Source of the DNA: an archaeon RBG_16_50_20
Lineage (GTDB): Archaea > Thermoproteota > Bathyarchaeia > 40CM-2-53-6
DNA: 5,990 bases
Direction: 5' to 3'
Assembly: GCA_001768965.1 (NCBI GenBank)
Contig: MEMY01000033.1
Coordinates: 1-5,990, forward strand
In this document: positions 5,399 to 5,990 of the stretch, piece after piece
How positions within the stretch are numbered: position 1 is the stretch's first letter
Layout of the letters: each line of letters starts with the position of its first letter
Translations under genes and position numbers: made by a program
The notes under the pieces: generated by a model
What the model was told of the DNA's origin: nothing
Database searches by the model: none
Seen by the model: the letters and a program-made list of their open reading frames with translations, nothing else

Positions 5399-5990
5399 CT
5401 AGACGAAGAAACCGAAAATAACAAAGATCCCTAATACCACGCTCAGCAGCCCGGCTGCAACCGAGAAGACTGGTCTGATGATCGACGACAACTTTCCTCC
5501 AAGAATCGATGGAACGCTTAGCGCAGAAGAGATCAGACTCATCGCGAATATCAAACCGACTCCGAAGGACACTATAAAGAAGAGCCCTTCGATCACACCG
5601 GTCATGGTCGACATAGCCAAAATGACAAGAGCCCCGCTCCCTGCGAGACCGTGAACGATTCCCACGGAAAAGGGCAGATGCGGGTGTTCGTGGGATGGCC
5701 CTTCTAGGTGGGAGTGGAGATGCACGTGCGTCTTGCTGTCGTGGGTGTGCACGTGAAAGTGAAACTTTCCTCTCTTCAGCTTACTTAGGGTCCAAATACC
5801 GAGGATAACGAGCATCACTCCTACGATCAATTCGAAGGAATTGGATATGCCCGGTGGGAATTGCACCCTGAATAGAAGAACCAAAATGCCCGCAATCAAC
5901 AGAACGGTCGTATGTCCCAAACCCCACAACCAACCAGTCAGGAGGGACTTCGTGATCGCTTTGCTTTGGGCGACTATGGTCGAGACAGCG
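5399..5990 (-). CDS. NicO/UreH/RcnA-type nickel-cobalt transporter, N-terminus beyond window edge
   Basis: The frame stays open to the right edge, giving 196 visible residues that begin AVSTIVAQSKAITKSL; the true start lies outside the window. The segment contains about five or six membrane spans, the family motif WGLGHT (22-27), and GIVHGLAGSGAL (110-121), which is typical of the UreH/NicO group. These proteins move Ni2+ or Co2+ across the cytoplasmic membrane, as uptake permeases (urease or hydrogenase maturation) or as efflux pumps (RcnA). Between two spans, residues 77-104 contain eleven histidines (alternating HxHxHxH, then HEHPH), a metal-binding loop like that of RcnA. The N-terminal HX4D signature that would help separate uptake from efflux would lie upstream of the window. 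The gene ends at TAG 5401-5399 and lies 70 bases before the antiporter, likely in one operon. No urease or hydrogenase gene is visible to favour uptake. Confidence 0.85.
   Translation of the reverse strand, partial: AVSTIVAQSKAITKSLLTGWLWGLGHTTVLLIAGILVLLFRVQFPPGISNSFELIVGVMLVILGIWTLSKLKRGKFHFHVHTHDSKTHVHLHSHLEGPSHEHPHLPFSVGIVHGLAGSGALVILAMSTMTGVIEGLFFIVSFGVGLIFAMSLISSALSVPSILGGKLSSIIRPVFSVAAGLLSVVLGIFVIFGFFV

Overview
The window probably comes from an archaeon, with modest certainty. Three things point that way: a minimal 383-residue DEAD-box helicase with no C-terminal extension; frequent use of AGA/AGG (Arg) and ATA (Ile) codons; and a TTTAAA box, rather than a clear bacterial -35/-10 pair, in the main divergent intergenic region. 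A strong GGAGGT ribosome-binding site sits before one gene, so translation is at least partly Shine-Dalgarno-led. A bacterial origin is not excluded. No rRNA, tRNA, CRISPR array or insertion sequence was seen.

Layout. Positions 1-508 hold no intact gene. On the minus strand there is a short, broken reading frame (about 309-120) with a VIFGAGASYDS ... FRPPLVDE signature, read here as the decayed N-terminus of a SIR2-like / GAGAS-type nucleotide-binding protein. A cluster of short inverted repeats follows. Positions 509-2479 (minus) encode a full-length acetoacetyl-CoA synthetase-type acyl-CoA ligase with several altered signature residues. The 229-base gap at 2480-2708 separates it from the divergent helicase gene (2709-3860, plus) and contains a TTTAAA box, a 16-base perfect palindrome and a hairpin-forming ribosome-binding site. 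A 316-base gap follows. It contains a possible 47-residue zinc-finger protein (3960-4103, plus) and a hairpin just past the end of the next, convergent gene. Positions 4177-5328 (minus) encode a CPA2-type cation/proton antiporter without a regulatory RCK domain. Positions 5399-5990 (minus, cut by the right edge) encode a NicO/UreH/RcnA-type metal transporter with a histidine-rich loop.

How the genes relate. The two membrane transporters lie in the same direction 70 bases apart and may form one transcript for cation and metal balance. The ligase would activate acetoacetate, or a related short acid, to its CoA ester for lipid or polyester-type metabolism. The helicase is a general RNA-remodelling enzyme. 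Nothing in the sequence ties these three activities into one system, and no convincing undescribed multi-gene system is visible. The most unusual items are the SIR2-like relic, the candidate zinc-finger microprotein and the ligase's altered motifs and structured leader.
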